Assembly (NCBI RefSeq): GCF_000520595.1
Contig: NZ_KI914989.1
Coordinates: forward strand, 156,453 to 210,502
Direction of reading: 5' to 3'
DNA: 54,050 nucleotides
From: Arthrobacter sp. H5
Lineage (GTDB): Bacteria > Actinomycetota > Actinomycetes > Actinomycetales > Micrococcaceae
Shown here: positions 1 through 8,343 of the stretch, piece after piece
Numbering within the stretch: the stretch's first letter is position 1
How the letters are laid out: every line of letters starts with the position of its first letter
The notes under the pieces: model-generated
What the model saw: the letters and a program-made list of their open reading frames with translations, nothing else
Databases searched by the model: none
Told to the model about the DNA's origin: nothing
Position numbers and translations under genes: made by a program

Positions 1-2
1 CC

Positions 3-89
3 CGCCGGCCGGACACCTACGGTGCGCTGGTTGAGCCGGTCGCCGGGTTCTCCACGCAGCCCCAAGCGGCTTTGGTCGATCACCCATGA
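3..89 (+). CDS. C-terminal end of a nitrilase-type amidohydrolase (partial)
   Basis: An open frame enters from the left edge and ends at the TGA at 87-89, which overlaps the ATG of aguA in an ATGA junction. The 28 visible residues begin RRPDTYGALVEPV, which resembles the C-terminal RRP-x-x-Y segment of carbon-nitrogen hydrolases. An N-carbamoylputrescine amidase (AguB) next to agmatine deiminase would make biological sense: it would hydrolyse the AguA product to putrescine. The catalytic Glu-Lys-Cys residues lie outside the window, so the family call rests on the tail motif and on context only. Confidence 0.5.
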   Translation, partial: RRPDTYGALVEPVAGFSTQPQAALVDHP

Positions 90-1135
90 GGATGCCCAGC
101 GAAACAGCACCCCAGGAACGTATTTGGATGGCCTTTCCTCCTGGCGGCTACACGCTCGGTGGCTCACCTGAGGCAGCCCACGCGGCCCGCAGCACCTGGG
201 CTTCAGTGGCACACGCCGTCGTCGGTTTTGAACCGGTGACAATGGTGGTGGACCCGTCGGACATCGAACTGGCCCGCACCTATCTCCGTCCCGAAATCGA
301 CCTCACGGTCGCGCCCCTCAACGACGCCTGGATGCGGGACATCGGTCCCACCTTTGTGCACGACGACGACGGCGCCCTCGCCGCAGTCGACTGGGTCTTC
401 AATGGATGGGGACAGCAGGAATGGGCGCAGTGGGACAAGGATTCAGCCATTGGCGCCAAGGTTAGCGACTGGGCGCGGGTGCCCCGGGTGAAGTCGAACC
501 TCGTCAATGAGGGCGGCGGTATCCAGGTCGACGGTGAAGGAACGGTGCTTGTCACCGAAACCGTGCAGCTGGACGCGTACCGCAATCCCGGCCTCACCAA
601 GCGTGACGTGGAGGCGGAACTGCAGCGAACCATCGGCGCCTCCAAGGTCATTTGGCTTCCGTGCGGACTGACCCGCGACTCGGAGAAATTCGGCACCCGC
701 GGACATGTGGACATTGTCGCGGCCATCCCGGAACCCGGCACGCTGCTGGTCCACACCCAACAAAACCCAGCGCACCCGGACCATGAGGTCAGCCAGCAGA
801 TCCTGCAGCATCTCAAAGGGACCACCGACGCCAAAGGCCGGAACTGGAAGATCATTGAGGTTCCTGCGCCGGAAACCCTCACCGACGATGAAGGCTGGGT
901 GGACTACAGCTACATCAACCACCTGGTGGTCAACGGCGGCGTCATCGCCTGCACGTTCAACGACCCGATGGACGACAAGGCGCTCAGCATTCTCCAAGCG
1001 GCCTATCCCGGCAGGACAGTCATAGGCGTAGACGCCCGCGAACTGTTTGCCCGCGGCGGCGGAATCCACTGCATCACCCAGCAGCAGCCGCAGCCACTCA
1101 AAAACATCCTACAAAGACGTAAGGACAACTCATGA
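86..1135 (+). CDS. aguA: agmatine deiminase
   Basis: A 349-residue cytosolic enzyme of the peptidylarginine-deiminase-like (PF04371) family, which converts agmatine to N-carbamoylputrescine and ammonia. Visible family motifs are WMRDIGPTF near residue 82, NEGGGI near residue 141, GTRGHVDIVA with the catalytic His in mid-protein, and the terminal GGGIHCITQQQP, whose Cys (about residue 329) is the nucleophile. The length is about normal for the family. The ATG at 86 overlaps the stop of the upstream amidohydrolase; an ATG two codons later is also possible. Its own stop overlaps the next permease start (ATGA), so the three genes are probably translationally coupled. The pathway role is inferred from the family and from the neighbouring putrescine oxidase. 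Confidence 0.9.
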   Translation: MRMPSETAPQERIWMAFPPGGYTLGGSPEAAHAARSTWASVAHAVVGFEPVTMVVDPSDIELARTYLRPEIDLTVAPLNDAWMRDIGPTFVHDDDGALAAVDWVFNGWGQQEWAQWDKDSAIGAKVSDWARVPRVKSNLVNEGGGIQVDGEGTVLVTETVQLDAYRNPGLTKRDVEAELQRTIGASKVIWLPCGLTRDSEKFGTRGHVDIVAAIPEPGTLLVHTQQNPAHPDHEVSQQILQHLKGTTDAKGRNWKIIEVPAPETLTDDEGWVDYSYINHLVVNGGVIACTFNDPMDDKALSILQAAYPGRTVIGVDARELFARGGGIHCITQQQPQPLKNILQRRKDNS

Positions 1136-2673
1136 GCAGCACCCAAGTGCGGACAAGCGCACAAAAGTACGGCGTCCAAAAACTGAGCGGCAAAGGACTG
1201 AAAACGGGGCAGCTGGGGCTGCTCGCCGTCGTCGTGATTGGTATGTCGACCATTGCGCCCGCCTACGTGCTCACCAGCACGCTCGGCCCAACGGTGCAGA
1301 GCATTGGGGTGCACCTGCCGGCGATCTTCATTGTGGGTTTTATTCCCATGTTCCTGGTGGCACTTGGCTACCGTGAACTGAACGCCGACACCCCTGACAG
1401 CGGCACCACCTTCACCTGGGTGACGAAGGCCTTTGGTCCGTACCTCGGCTGGATCGGCGGCTGGGGGCTGCTGGCTGCCAACATTATTGTGCTGTCTAAC
1501 CTGGCCGGTGTTGCGGTGGACTTCTTCTACTTGTTTCTCGCGCAGCTCACGGGGCAGGAGGCCATCGCCGACCTGGCCGGTATCAGATGGCTGAATATCC
1601 TGACCTGCCTGGTGTTTGTTGCGGCCGCGGTGTGGGTCTCCTGCCGCGGCGTCAAGACTACCAAGGCGGTGCAATACGCGTTGGTTGGACTGCAGGTGGG
1701 CGTGCTCGGGTGGTTTGTGATCGCGGCCTTCTCCCGCATCAACCAGGGGGCAGCCAGTGCGGTCGAATTTAGCTGGGAGTGGTTCAACCCGTTCGGGATT
1801 GACAGTTTCTCCGCTTTCGCCGTGGGCCTCTCGCTCTCGATCTTTGCTTTCTGGGGCTGGGACGTGTGCCTGACTGTCAGCGAGGAGACCCACAACGGGA
1901 AGCGAACCGCAGGCCTCGCCGCAGCGGTGACCGCCGTCGTCGTGCTCGGTATCTACCTGGTGGGAGCCATCGCCACCGTGATGTTCGCCGGCGTGGGAAC
2001 CGACGGTGTTGGCCTGAACAACCCGGATATTTCCGAGAATGTCTTTTCCGCGCTCGCCGCACCGGTGATGGGGCCGTTTGCCATTCTGCTCTCCCTCGCG
2101 GTGCTGTCCAGTTGCGCGGCGTCGCTGCAATCCACGTTTGTGTCACCGGCCCGGAGCCTGCTGGCCATGGGCTACTACAAGGCGCTGCCGGACCGCTTCG
2201 CCACCGTCCATCCCACTTTCCGGTCTCCGGTATTCGCCACGATTGTCGCCGGACTAATTTCCGCGGGTTTCTACTCCCTGATGCGCATCATCAGCGACAA
2301 CGTACTTAACGACACCATCATGGCGCTGGGGTTGATGATCTGCTTCTACTACGGCCTGACCGCGCTGGCCTGTGTCTGGTATTTCCGGCACAGTGCCTTT
2401 TCCTCGGCGCGCAACCTGCTTTTCCGTTTCGTTGCTCCGCTGCTGGGCGGACTCGGGCTCATTGTGGTCTTCCTGCAGACGGCGATCGACAGCTGGGACC
2501 CGGCGTTCGGCAGCGGATCCGAGGTGTTCGGTGTGGGCCTGGTCTTTGTGATCGGCGTTGGAATCATCGCGCTTGGCATTGTCGTGATGCTGCTGGTGCG
2601 GCGCACCCATCCCGCATTCTTCCGCGGCGAGACGCTGCGCCGTGACACCCCGGCACTGGAGGTTGCGGAATGA
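1132..2673 (+). CDS. APC-superfamily amino acid/polyamine permease
   Basis: A 513-residue polytopic protein with about 12 to 14 hydrophobic segments. It opens with the APC signature region GLLAVVVIGMSTIAPAYVL (residues about 31-49), followed by GFIPMFLVALGYRELN. It starts at the ATG overlapping the aguA stop, so it probably belongs to the same transcript and is the likely importer of agmatine, putrescine or a related amine. It is clearly paralogous to the permease at 5831-7348: both share FGPxxGWxGGWGL, VSPARxLLAMGxYKALP and the terminal PAFFRGETLR. The substrate cannot be read from sequence. It is a secondary transporter of the inner membrane. Confidence 0.88.
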   Translation: MSSTQVRTSAQKYGVQKLSGKGLKTGQLGLLAVVVIGMSTIAPAYVLTSTLGPTVQSIGVHLPAIFIVGFIPMFLVALGYRELNADTPDSGTTFTWVTKAFGPYLGWIGGWGLLAANIIVLSNLAGVAVDFFYLFLAQLTGQEAIADLAGIRWLNILTCLVFVAAAVWVSCRGVKTTKAVQYALVGLQVGVLGWFVIAAFSRINQGAASAVEFSWEWFNPFGIDSFSAFAVGLSLSIFAFWGWDVCLTVSEETHNGKRTAGLAAAVTAVVVLGIYLVGAIATVMFAGVGTDGVGLNNPDISENVFSALAAPVMGPFAILLSLAVLSSCAASLQSTFVSPARSLLAMGYYKALPDRFATVHPTFRSPVFATIVAGLISAGFYSLMRIISDNVLNDTIMALGLMICFYYGLTALACVWYFRHSAFSSARNLLFRFVAPLLGGLGLIVVFLQTAIDSWDPAFGSGSEVFGVGLVFVIGVGIIALGIVVMLLVRRTHPAFFRGETLRRDTPALEVAE

Positions 2674-2744
2674 AAGCCCGACGGCGGCATGACCCGGGTG
2701 TCGGAGGGGCGGCACCTGCGCCCGGCCCGGAAACGCTCAGGGGA

Positions 2745-3440
2745 CTATTGCGTGGGTATCCACGACTGCAGGCCCACAATGAGAGCGTCGAGGCCCAGCC
2801 GGAACGCGCGATCGGCGCCGTCCGATCCGCCGCCGCTGTTCCGCACGGCGGCAGTGAACGAGGGGTAGTCAGGTCCGAGGCTTCCTGAATCGAAAATATC
2901 CTCGGGCGCGGACATATCCAGCGCCGAGCCGAAGATGAAGGATTCGAGCGAGACAATAGCCGGAACTATACGTTCCTCAGGCCACCCGGCCCGCAGGAAA
3001 CCCTGTGTCACGGCCTCGTACATGGCCAGGGTTTCCGGGGCGCCGGTTACCGGCAGCACAGCGATGACCGGGATCAGCGGTGTATGGCGCGCAAATACCT
3101 CCCGGTAGGAGAAGGCCCAGCGCCGCACCGCGTCATCCCAGGGTTCGGTGGGGAAGGCGCTGAAGTCCACCATTGTCATCACCCGGTCCTCTATCCAGCG
3201 CAGTACTTCCTGCTTGGATTCGGCGTGGTTATACAGGGCTGACGGGGCAACCTTCAGCCGGCGGGCGAGAGCGGACATGGTGAGACCGTCATAGCCCTGC
3301 GTCTCGATCAGCGCCAGCGCGGCATCGGTAATCAAAGTTCGTGAAAGGATCCGCTGCGTAGGACGGCCGGCCCGGCGGGTGTGCGGAACCCGGGATGCGT
3401 TCATCGCCGGGTCCCTGCTGGATTCCACATGGCGTTCCAT
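2745..3440 (-). CDS. TetR-family regulator, probable controller of putrescine oxidase
   Basis: A 231-residue repressor-type protein. After about 25 charged residues comes the TetR helix-turn-helix: ITDAALALIETQGYDGLTM, SALARRLKVAPSALYNHAESK. The C-terminal ligand domain resembles the TetR_C class (FARHTPLIPVIAVLPVTGAPE, FIFGSALD). The ATG at 3440 is preferred over that at 3449 because AGAGGATG lies at a proper distance only from 3440. It is divergent from puo and separated from it by a region carrying a perfect palindrome (3492-3510), so regulation of puo and of itself is the simplest inference. The inducer is not known; a polyamine or aminoaldehyde is plausible. Confidence 0.85.
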   Translation of the reverse strand: MERHVESSRDPAMNASRVPHTRRAGRPTQRILSRTLITDAALALIETQGYDGLTMSALARRLKVAPSALYNHAESKQEVLRWIEDRVMTMVDFSAFPTEPWDDAVRRWAFSYREVFARHTPLIPVIAVLPVTGAPETLAMYEAVTQGFLRAGWPEERIVPAIVSLESFIFGSALDMSAPEDIFDSGSLGPDYPSFTAAVRNSGGGSDGADRAFRLGLDALIVGLQSWIPTQ

Positions 3441-3491
3441 TCTACGCATCCTCTTTCCAAAAGTGATCTGTATCGCTACAGTAGTCCTAAT

Positions 3492-3510
3492 AAATGAACG
3501 CTGTTCATTT
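3492..3510. promoter_or_regulatory. palindromic operator between tetR and puo
   Basis: AAATGAAC-GCT-GTTCATTT is a perfect inverted repeat with 8-bp arms and a 3-bp centre. It lies between the divergent regulator start (3440) and the putrescine oxidase start (3546), 36 bp upstream of the latter. Size and symmetry fit a TetR-dimer site. A smaller repeat, TGTA-TCGC-TACA, lies nearer the regulator. Binding is inferred. Confidence 0.6.
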
Positions 3511-3545
3511 TACAAACCCTCACCACGATTATTTGAAAGGCAGCT

Positions 3546-4946
3546 GTGAAGTCTTTGCAACGCGACGTCGTCGTTATTGGAGCCGGGCCGTCCGGCCTGA
3601 CTGCGGCATGGGAACTGAAGAAAGCCGGGCTCAGTGTTGCCGTGCTTGAAGCGCGGGACCGCGTGGGCGGCCGCACCTGGACCGACACCATCGACGGCGC
3701 CGTGCTGGAAATCGGCGGCCAGTGGGTCTCGCCGGACCAGGCGGCGCTCATCCCGCTGTTGGAGGAACTGGGCCTCGAAACGTTCGAGCGTTACCGCGAG
3801 GGAGAATCCGTCTACGTGGGTCCCAACGGGCAACGCACCCGCTACACGGGCGAGATGTTCCCGGTCAGCGATGCCACCGCTGCGGAGATGAACAGGCTCA
3901 TCGAACTGCTGGATAAGCTTGCGGCCGAGGCCGGAGCCGAGGAACCCTGGAACCACCCCCAGGCACGCGAACTGGACACCATTTCCTTCCACCACTGGCT
4001 GCGGCAGCAGTCCGGCGATGAGGAAGCCTGCAACAACATTGGCCTCTTCATCGCCGGCGGCATGCTTACCAAACCCGCGCATGCTTTCTCCACTCTGCAG
4101 GCCGTCCTGATGGCGGCTTCAGCCGGTTCCTTCTCCCACCTCGTGGACGAGGACTTCATCCTTGACAAGCGCGTGATCGGCGGCATGCAAAAGGTGTCCC
4201 AACGCCTTGCCTCGCGTCTTGGCGAGGACGACGTCCAACTGTCCAGCCCGGTACGCACCATCCGCTGGAACAGTGAAGGCGTAACCGCCCTGTCCGACGG
4301 CGCAGAGGTGCGGGCGCGGTATGCCATCATGGCCGTCCCGCCGAACCTTTACTCACGGGTGTCCTATGAGCCGCCGCTACCCCGTAGACAACACCAGATG
4401 CACCAGCACCAGTCGCTGGGGCTGGTCATCAAGGTCCACGCGGTGTATCAGACACCGTTCTGGCGTGAAGACGGACTGTCGGGAACTGGCTTTAGTGCAT
4501 CCTCGATTGTGCAGGAGGTCTACGACAACACCAACCACGGGGACACCCGCGGCACACTGGTCGGTTTCATCTCCGACGAAAAGGCAGATGCCATGTTCGC
4601 GCTGGAGCCGGCCCAGCGCCGGGCGGTCATCCTTGAGTCCATTGCAGGCTTTCTCGGTGAGAAGGCCAAGGAACCAGTGGTCTACTACGAGTCCGACTGG
4701 GCCGCCGAGGAATGGACCCGCGGCGCCTACGCCTCCAGCTACGACCTCGGGGGTCTGCACCGCTACGGACCAGACCAACTCAAGCCTGTGGGGCCGATCT
4801 ACTGGTCCTCCTCGGACTTGGCAGCAGAGGGCTACCAGCACGTGGACGGCGCGGTCCGGATGGGGCAGCGGACGGCAGCACTGATAGTACAAGCGGATGC
4901 CGGCACTGCGCCGTCGTCGTTGGTTGATACTTCACAGGGAGGGTAG
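3546..4946 (+). CDS. puo: putrescine oxidase (flavin monoamine oxidase)
   Basis: A 466-residue FAD enzyme that oxidises putrescine to 4-aminobutanal, ammonia and hydrogen peroxide. The N-terminal Rossmann motif is VVVIGAGPSGL (residues 8-18), followed by ARDRVGGRTW and IGGQWVSPDQ. The C-terminal FAD contact is AAEGYQHVDGAVRMGQRTA near residues 425-443. Stretches such as RYREGESVY, HQMHQHQSLGLVIKVHAVY and VVYYESDWAAEEWTRGAY match my memory of the Micrococcus/Kocuria putrescine oxidase, so this is a more specific call than generic amine oxidase. The start is GTG, with GAAAGG about 6 bases upstream. The stop directly abuts the next gene start. The peroxide product fits the adjacent stress proteins. 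Confidence 0.87.
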   Translation: MKSLQRDVVVIGAGPSGLTAAWELKKAGLSVAVLEARDRVGGRTWTDTIDGAVLEIGGQWVSPDQAALIPLLEELGLETFERYREGESVYVGPNGQRTRYTGEMFPVSDATAAEMNRLIELLDKLAAEAGAEEPWNHPQARELDTISFHHWLRQQSGDEEACNNIGLFIAGGMLTKPAHAFSTLQAVLMAASAGSFSHLVDEDFILDKRVIGGMQKVSQRLASRLGEDDVQLSSPVRTIRWNSEGVTALSDGAEVRARYAIMAVPPNLYSRVSYEPPLPRRQHQMHQHQSLGLVIKVHAVYQTPFWREDGLSGTGFSASSIVQEVYDNTNHGDTRGTLVGFISDEKADAMFALEPAQRRAVILESIAGFLGEKAKEPVVYYESDWAAEEWTRGAYASSYDLGGLHRYGPDQLKPVGPIYWSSSDLAAEGYQHVDGAVRMGQRTAALIVQADAGTAPSSLVDTSQGG

Positions 4947-5834
4947 ATGCGCTACATCGTTGGGTACACCGCGGATGAGCGGGGCAAGGACGCCGTCAGC
5001 CTCGCCATAGCGCTGGCACGAAGACAGGATGCCGAACTGCACCTGGTCATGGTCATGCCGGAGTCCTCGCCGTTCAACGCGGTGTACCCGCCGGAGCGCG
5101 GTTACGAGGACATTCTCTCCGTACAGCTCCAGGAGTGGCTGGCCGAAGGACTGGCGCTCGTCCCCGACGATGTGACCGCCAAGGCCCATGTGATCAGCGC
5201 GGAATCCCAGGCGGAAGGGCTCATTCACGCGGCGGAGACATCCGGGGCCGAACTCATTGTGATTGGAGCCAGCTCCCGGGGCTTGAGGCGGCGCTTCAGC
5301 GTGGGCAGCGTGGCGGGGACCCTGCTGCATGCCTCACCCGTGCCGGTGGCGCTTGCACCACAGGGGTACCGGCGGCTTGACCCAATCACGCGGCTAACCT
5401 GCGCAGTGGGCACACGGGCCGGGGCCGACGACGTCATCTACGTTGCCGTCGACTCCGCCGGCAGGCGGCAGCTCGCCCTACGGCTGGTCTCGCTCGTGGC
5501 GCTGGACCCTGCACCCTCTGACGAAACTGATGCCAGCGCCGTCGAACGCGCCCACGACCACGCAAACACCAGGCTCGCCGAAGCGGCGGGATCCCTGGCA
5601 GCCGGCGGACGCGTGAGCGTCGAGGTGGCGCAGGGGTCATCCGTCGAGGAGGCCGTCGAATCGCTCACCTGGGACGAAGGCGAAATTCTGTTGGTTGGTT
5701 CAAGCCGGCTGGCCCAGCACAGCCGTCTGTTTCTTGGAGCCACCGCCAATAAAATGCTGCGCGCCCTGACCGTTCCCATGGTGGTTGTCCCGCGCTCCCA
5801 CACCCCTTCAACCGAGCCCAGGGAAGTATTATGA
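4947..5834 (+). CDS. tandem-domain universal stress protein
   Basis: A 295-residue cytosolic protein made of two UspA domains. Domain 1 (about 1-135) starts MRYIVGYTADERGKDAV and carries the nucleotide-binding loop VIGASSRGLRRRFSVGSVA. Domain 2 (about 150-285) ends with VGSSRLAQHSRLFLGATA and VPMVVVPR. The ATG follows the puo stop with no gap, with GGGAGG inside the puo 3' end as ribosome binding site. The stop overlaps the next permease (ATGA), so puo, usp and permease read as one operon. It is paralogous to the gene at 7493. A nucleotide-dependent regulatory or stress role is known for the family; a specific link to polyamine transport is inferred from context only. Confidence 0.87.
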   Translation: MRYIVGYTADERGKDAVSLAIALARRQDAELHLVMVMPESSPFNAVYPPERGYEDILSVQLQEWLAEGLALVPDDVTAKAHVISAESQAEGLIHAAETSGAELIVIGASSRGLRRRFSVGSVAGTLLHASPVPVALAPQGYRRLDPITRLTCAVGTRAGADDVIYVAVDSAGRRQLALRLVSLVALDPAPSDETDASAVERAHDHANTRLAEAAGSLAAGGRVSVEVAQGSSVEEAVESLTWDEGEILLVGSSRLAQHSRLFLGATANKMLRALTVPMVVVPRSHTPSTEPREVL

Positions 5835-7348
5835 GCACAGTATCCAACAAAGACAACCGCACCGGACTGAGTAGCAAGGGACTCAACTCCGGCTCAGTCG
5901 GCCTGCTCGGCGCCGTGGTTATTGGCGTCTCCTGCATTGCGCCGGCCTACACGCTGACCGCGGCGCTGGGTCCCACCGTGGCGGAAGTGGGTGTGCAGCT
6001 GCCCGCCATTTTCCTGGTGGGCTTTATCCCGATGATCCTCGTTGCCCTGGGGTATCGCGAGCTGAACAACGCAATGCCCGACGCCGGTACCTCCTTTACG
6101 TGGGCAACGCGCGCTTTTGGACCGTGGATCGGGTGGATGGGCGGTTGGGGGCTGATCGCGGCGACGATCATTGTGTTGTCCAACCTGGCAGCGGTTGCGG
6201 TGGACTTCTTCTATCTCATGCTGGCCCAGCTCACCGGCAATCCCTCTCTTGCTGATCTGACGCTCAACTTGCCGCTGAATATCGCCACCACCCTGGTCTT
6301 TGTTGCGCTCGCGTGCTGGGTGTCGTATCGCGGCATGGAAACCACCAAGGCTGTGCAGTACGTGCTTGTTGGGTTCCAGCTGCTGGTGCTGGGATGGTTT
6401 GCGATCGCGGCATTTGCCCATGTGGCGGGCGGTACCGCTTTCGATGCAACCGCCATCAGCCCGGAGTGGTTCAACCCGTTTGCAGTCGAGTCGTTCTCCG
6501 CGTTTGCAGCCGGAGTTTCGTTGTCTATCTTCGTGTACTGGGGCTGGGACGTCACGCTCACTATGAACGAGGAAACCAAGGACCCGGAAAGGACGCCTGG
6601 GCGGGCTGCAACCCTGACCGTCCTGGTAATCGTGGTCATCTACATCACCGTTGCACTGGCCACACTGTCCTACGCGGGTGTAGGCGACGGGGAACTCGGT
6701 GCCGGCAACGAGGACAACCAGGGGAGCATCTTCGCCGTGCTTGCCGGGCCGGTCATGGGACCCTTTGCCATCCTGATGTCACTCACCGTGCTGAGCAGCT
6801 CCGCGGCCTCCCTGCAATCGACGTTTGTGTCGCCCGCCCGCACCCTGCTGGCCATGGGGCACTACAAGGCGCTGCCGTCGTCCTACTCAAAGATCAGCCC
6901 AACCTTCAAGAGTCCCTCCTACGCGACCATCGCCGCCGCAGTCGCCGCGTCCGGGTTCTACGTGGTGACCCGGATCGTTTCGGAGAATGCGCTGTATGAC
7001 ACCATCACCGCACTTGGCCTGATGATCTGCTTCTACTACGGGATCACCGCGCTCGCGTGCGTCTGGTACTTCCGGGCCGTGGCACTCTCCTCGCCACGGG
7101 CATTCCTGCTGAAGTTCCTGGCACCCCTGGTAGGCGGAGCCATCCTGCTGGTGATGTTCTTCAAGACCGCCAGCGACTCGATGGACCCGTCCTACGGATC
7201 GGGCTCCTCCATCGGTGGAGTGGGGCTGGTCTTCGTCCTCGGGCTCGGGGTGATCCTGCTCGGCGCCGTGCTGATGCTGGTGATGTACCGGGTGAACCCG
7301 GCGTTCTTCCGCGGCGAAACCCTGCGCAAGGGTGTTGCCTCACGGTGA
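5831..7348 (+). CDS. APC-superfamily amino acid/polyamine permease (second copy)
   Basis: A 505-residue inner-membrane transporter with the APC opening GLLGAVVIGVSCIAPAYTL and the same internal blocks as the 1132-2673 permease. It is coupled by ATGA overlap to the stress-protein gene and lies three genes after the putrescine oxidase start, so putrescine import is a reasonable guess. The two permeases differ mainly in extramembrane loops, which suggests duplication followed by a change of substrate or expression rather than recent copying. No substrate-determining residue can be assigned by eye. Confidence 0.88.
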   Translation: MSTVSNKDNRTGLSSKGLNSGSVGLLGAVVIGVSCIAPAYTLTAALGPTVAEVGVQLPAIFLVGFIPMILVALGYRELNNAMPDAGTSFTWATRAFGPWIGWMGGWGLIAATIIVLSNLAAVAVDFFYLMLAQLTGNPSLADLTLNLPLNIATTLVFVALACWVSYRGMETTKAVQYVLVGFQLLVLGWFAIAAFAHVAGGTAFDATAISPEWFNPFAVESFSAFAAGVSLSIFVYWGWDVTLTMNEETKDPERTPGRAATLTVLVIVVIYITVALATLSYAGVGDGELGAGNEDNQGSIFAVLAGPVMGPFAILMSLTVLSSSAASLQSTFVSPARTLLAMGHYKALPSSYSKISPTFKSPSYATIAAAVAASGFYVVTRIVSENALYDTITALGLMICFYYGITALACVWYFRAVALSSPRAFLLKFLAPLVGGAILLVMFFKTASDSMDPSYGSGSSIGGVGLVFVLGLGVILLGAVLMLVMYRVNPAFFRGETLRKGVASR

Positions 7349-7492
7349 GGTTTCCACGTGTTCGCATGCGCTCTCTGGGGCGTGCGTGGAGATCCGCAGC
7401 CGCGCCGCGATAGTGTAGCTACAGTTCACGCAGCGGCGCTTGGGCGATACTGAGGCGCCGTTCCGATCCACCCCCAACCGGAAGGGTTGCCC

Positions 7493-8335
7493 ATGCGCTA
7501 CGTCGTCGGCTACACCAACAATGACCGCGGCCAGGATGCCTTGGCGCTTGCGACATCGCTCGCGCGGACCCAGGGCGCTTCGATCGATCTGGTGACGGTC
7601 CTGGACCGCCCGCAGGACGGGAGCGTTGCGCCGGGCACTAACAAGGCCAAGGCAGCGCTGGATCAGGCACTGCAAGGCATCCCCGAAGGGGTCCACGTCC
7701 GGACGCACGTGCGGTTGGCCGATTCCTTCGCCGAGGGTCTTCTTGAGGCATCAGTCGACTTTGAAGCCGGACTTATTGTGATCGGTGCTTCCAGCAATGG
7801 TCTGCTGCGCCGATTCACCGTTGGCAGCGTTGCCAACGCCGTGCTGCATTCCTCGCCGCTTCCGGTTGCGTTGGCGCCCCGCGGGTATCGTCACAGGGAC
7901 AGGATCACCAGGCTTTCCTGTGCTGTTGGAACCCGTGCCGGCGCTGATGCCGTGCTGGACGTGGCGGTCGACTCAGCTGCACGCAGGGGAGTGCCGCTCC
8001 GGCTCATTTCCCTGGTGGCGTTGGACGTCAATGAACAGGCCGACACCGGCGAGGCGATCAACCTTGCCCACCAGCACGCTAATTCAGTGCTGGTCCGGGC
8101 GGTTGATCAGCTTCCGTCGGAGCATGAGGCCACGGTGACTGTTGCTCACGGCCGCACCATCGAGCAGGCCATCGATGACATCGAGTGGGATCCCGGCGAA
8201 CTGGTGATTGTAGGGTCCAGCCGTCTTGCGAAGCGCAGTCAGCTCTTCCTCGGTTCTACGGCCAACAAGATGCTGAGAGCGTTGCCCGTGCCCATGGTGG
8301 TTGTGCCGAGGGACTGGAATATGGCCGCAGCATAG
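7493..8335 (+). CDS. tandem-domain universal stress protein (second copy)
   Basis: A 280-residue paralogue of the 4947-5834 protein. It has two UspA domains: MRYVVGYTNNDRGQDALALA at the N-terminus, VIGASSNGLLRRFTVGSVA as loop 1 and VGSSRLAKRSQLFLGSTA as loop 2. The ATG at 7493 is chosen because GGAAGGG lies 6 bases upstream and because it aligns with the start of the paralogue; a TTG at 7487 would leave no room for that site. It is separated from the second permease by about 140 bp and may have its own promoter (GATACT near 7457). The final stop faces rarD with an 8-bp gap. Confidence 0.85.
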   Translation: MRYVVGYTNNDRGQDALALATSLARTQGASIDLVTVLDRPQDGSVAPGTNKAKAALDQALQGIPEGVHVRTHVRLADSFAEGLLEASVDFEAGLIVIGASSNGLLRRFTVGSVANAVLHSSPLPVALAPRGYRHRDRITRLSCAVGTRAGADAVLDVAVDSAARRGVPLRLISLVALDVNEQADTGEAINLAHQHANSVLVRAVDQLPSEHEATVTVAHGRTIEQAIDDIEWDPGELVIVGSSRLAKRSQLFLGSTANKMLRALPVPMVVVPRDWNMAAA

Positions 8336-8343
8336 TCTGCAAA

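Noticed and set aside
1003-2130. 375-codon open frame antisense to the first APC permease
   Set aside because: The product is rich in His, Gly, Arg and Asp, without a family pattern, and the sense frame is a clear permease.
2670-2888. 72-codon frame whose start overlaps the permease stop
   Set aside because: The ATGA overlap looked like coupling, but the frame runs into the opposite-strand TetR gene and encodes a featureless Arg/Ala/Glu-rich peptide.
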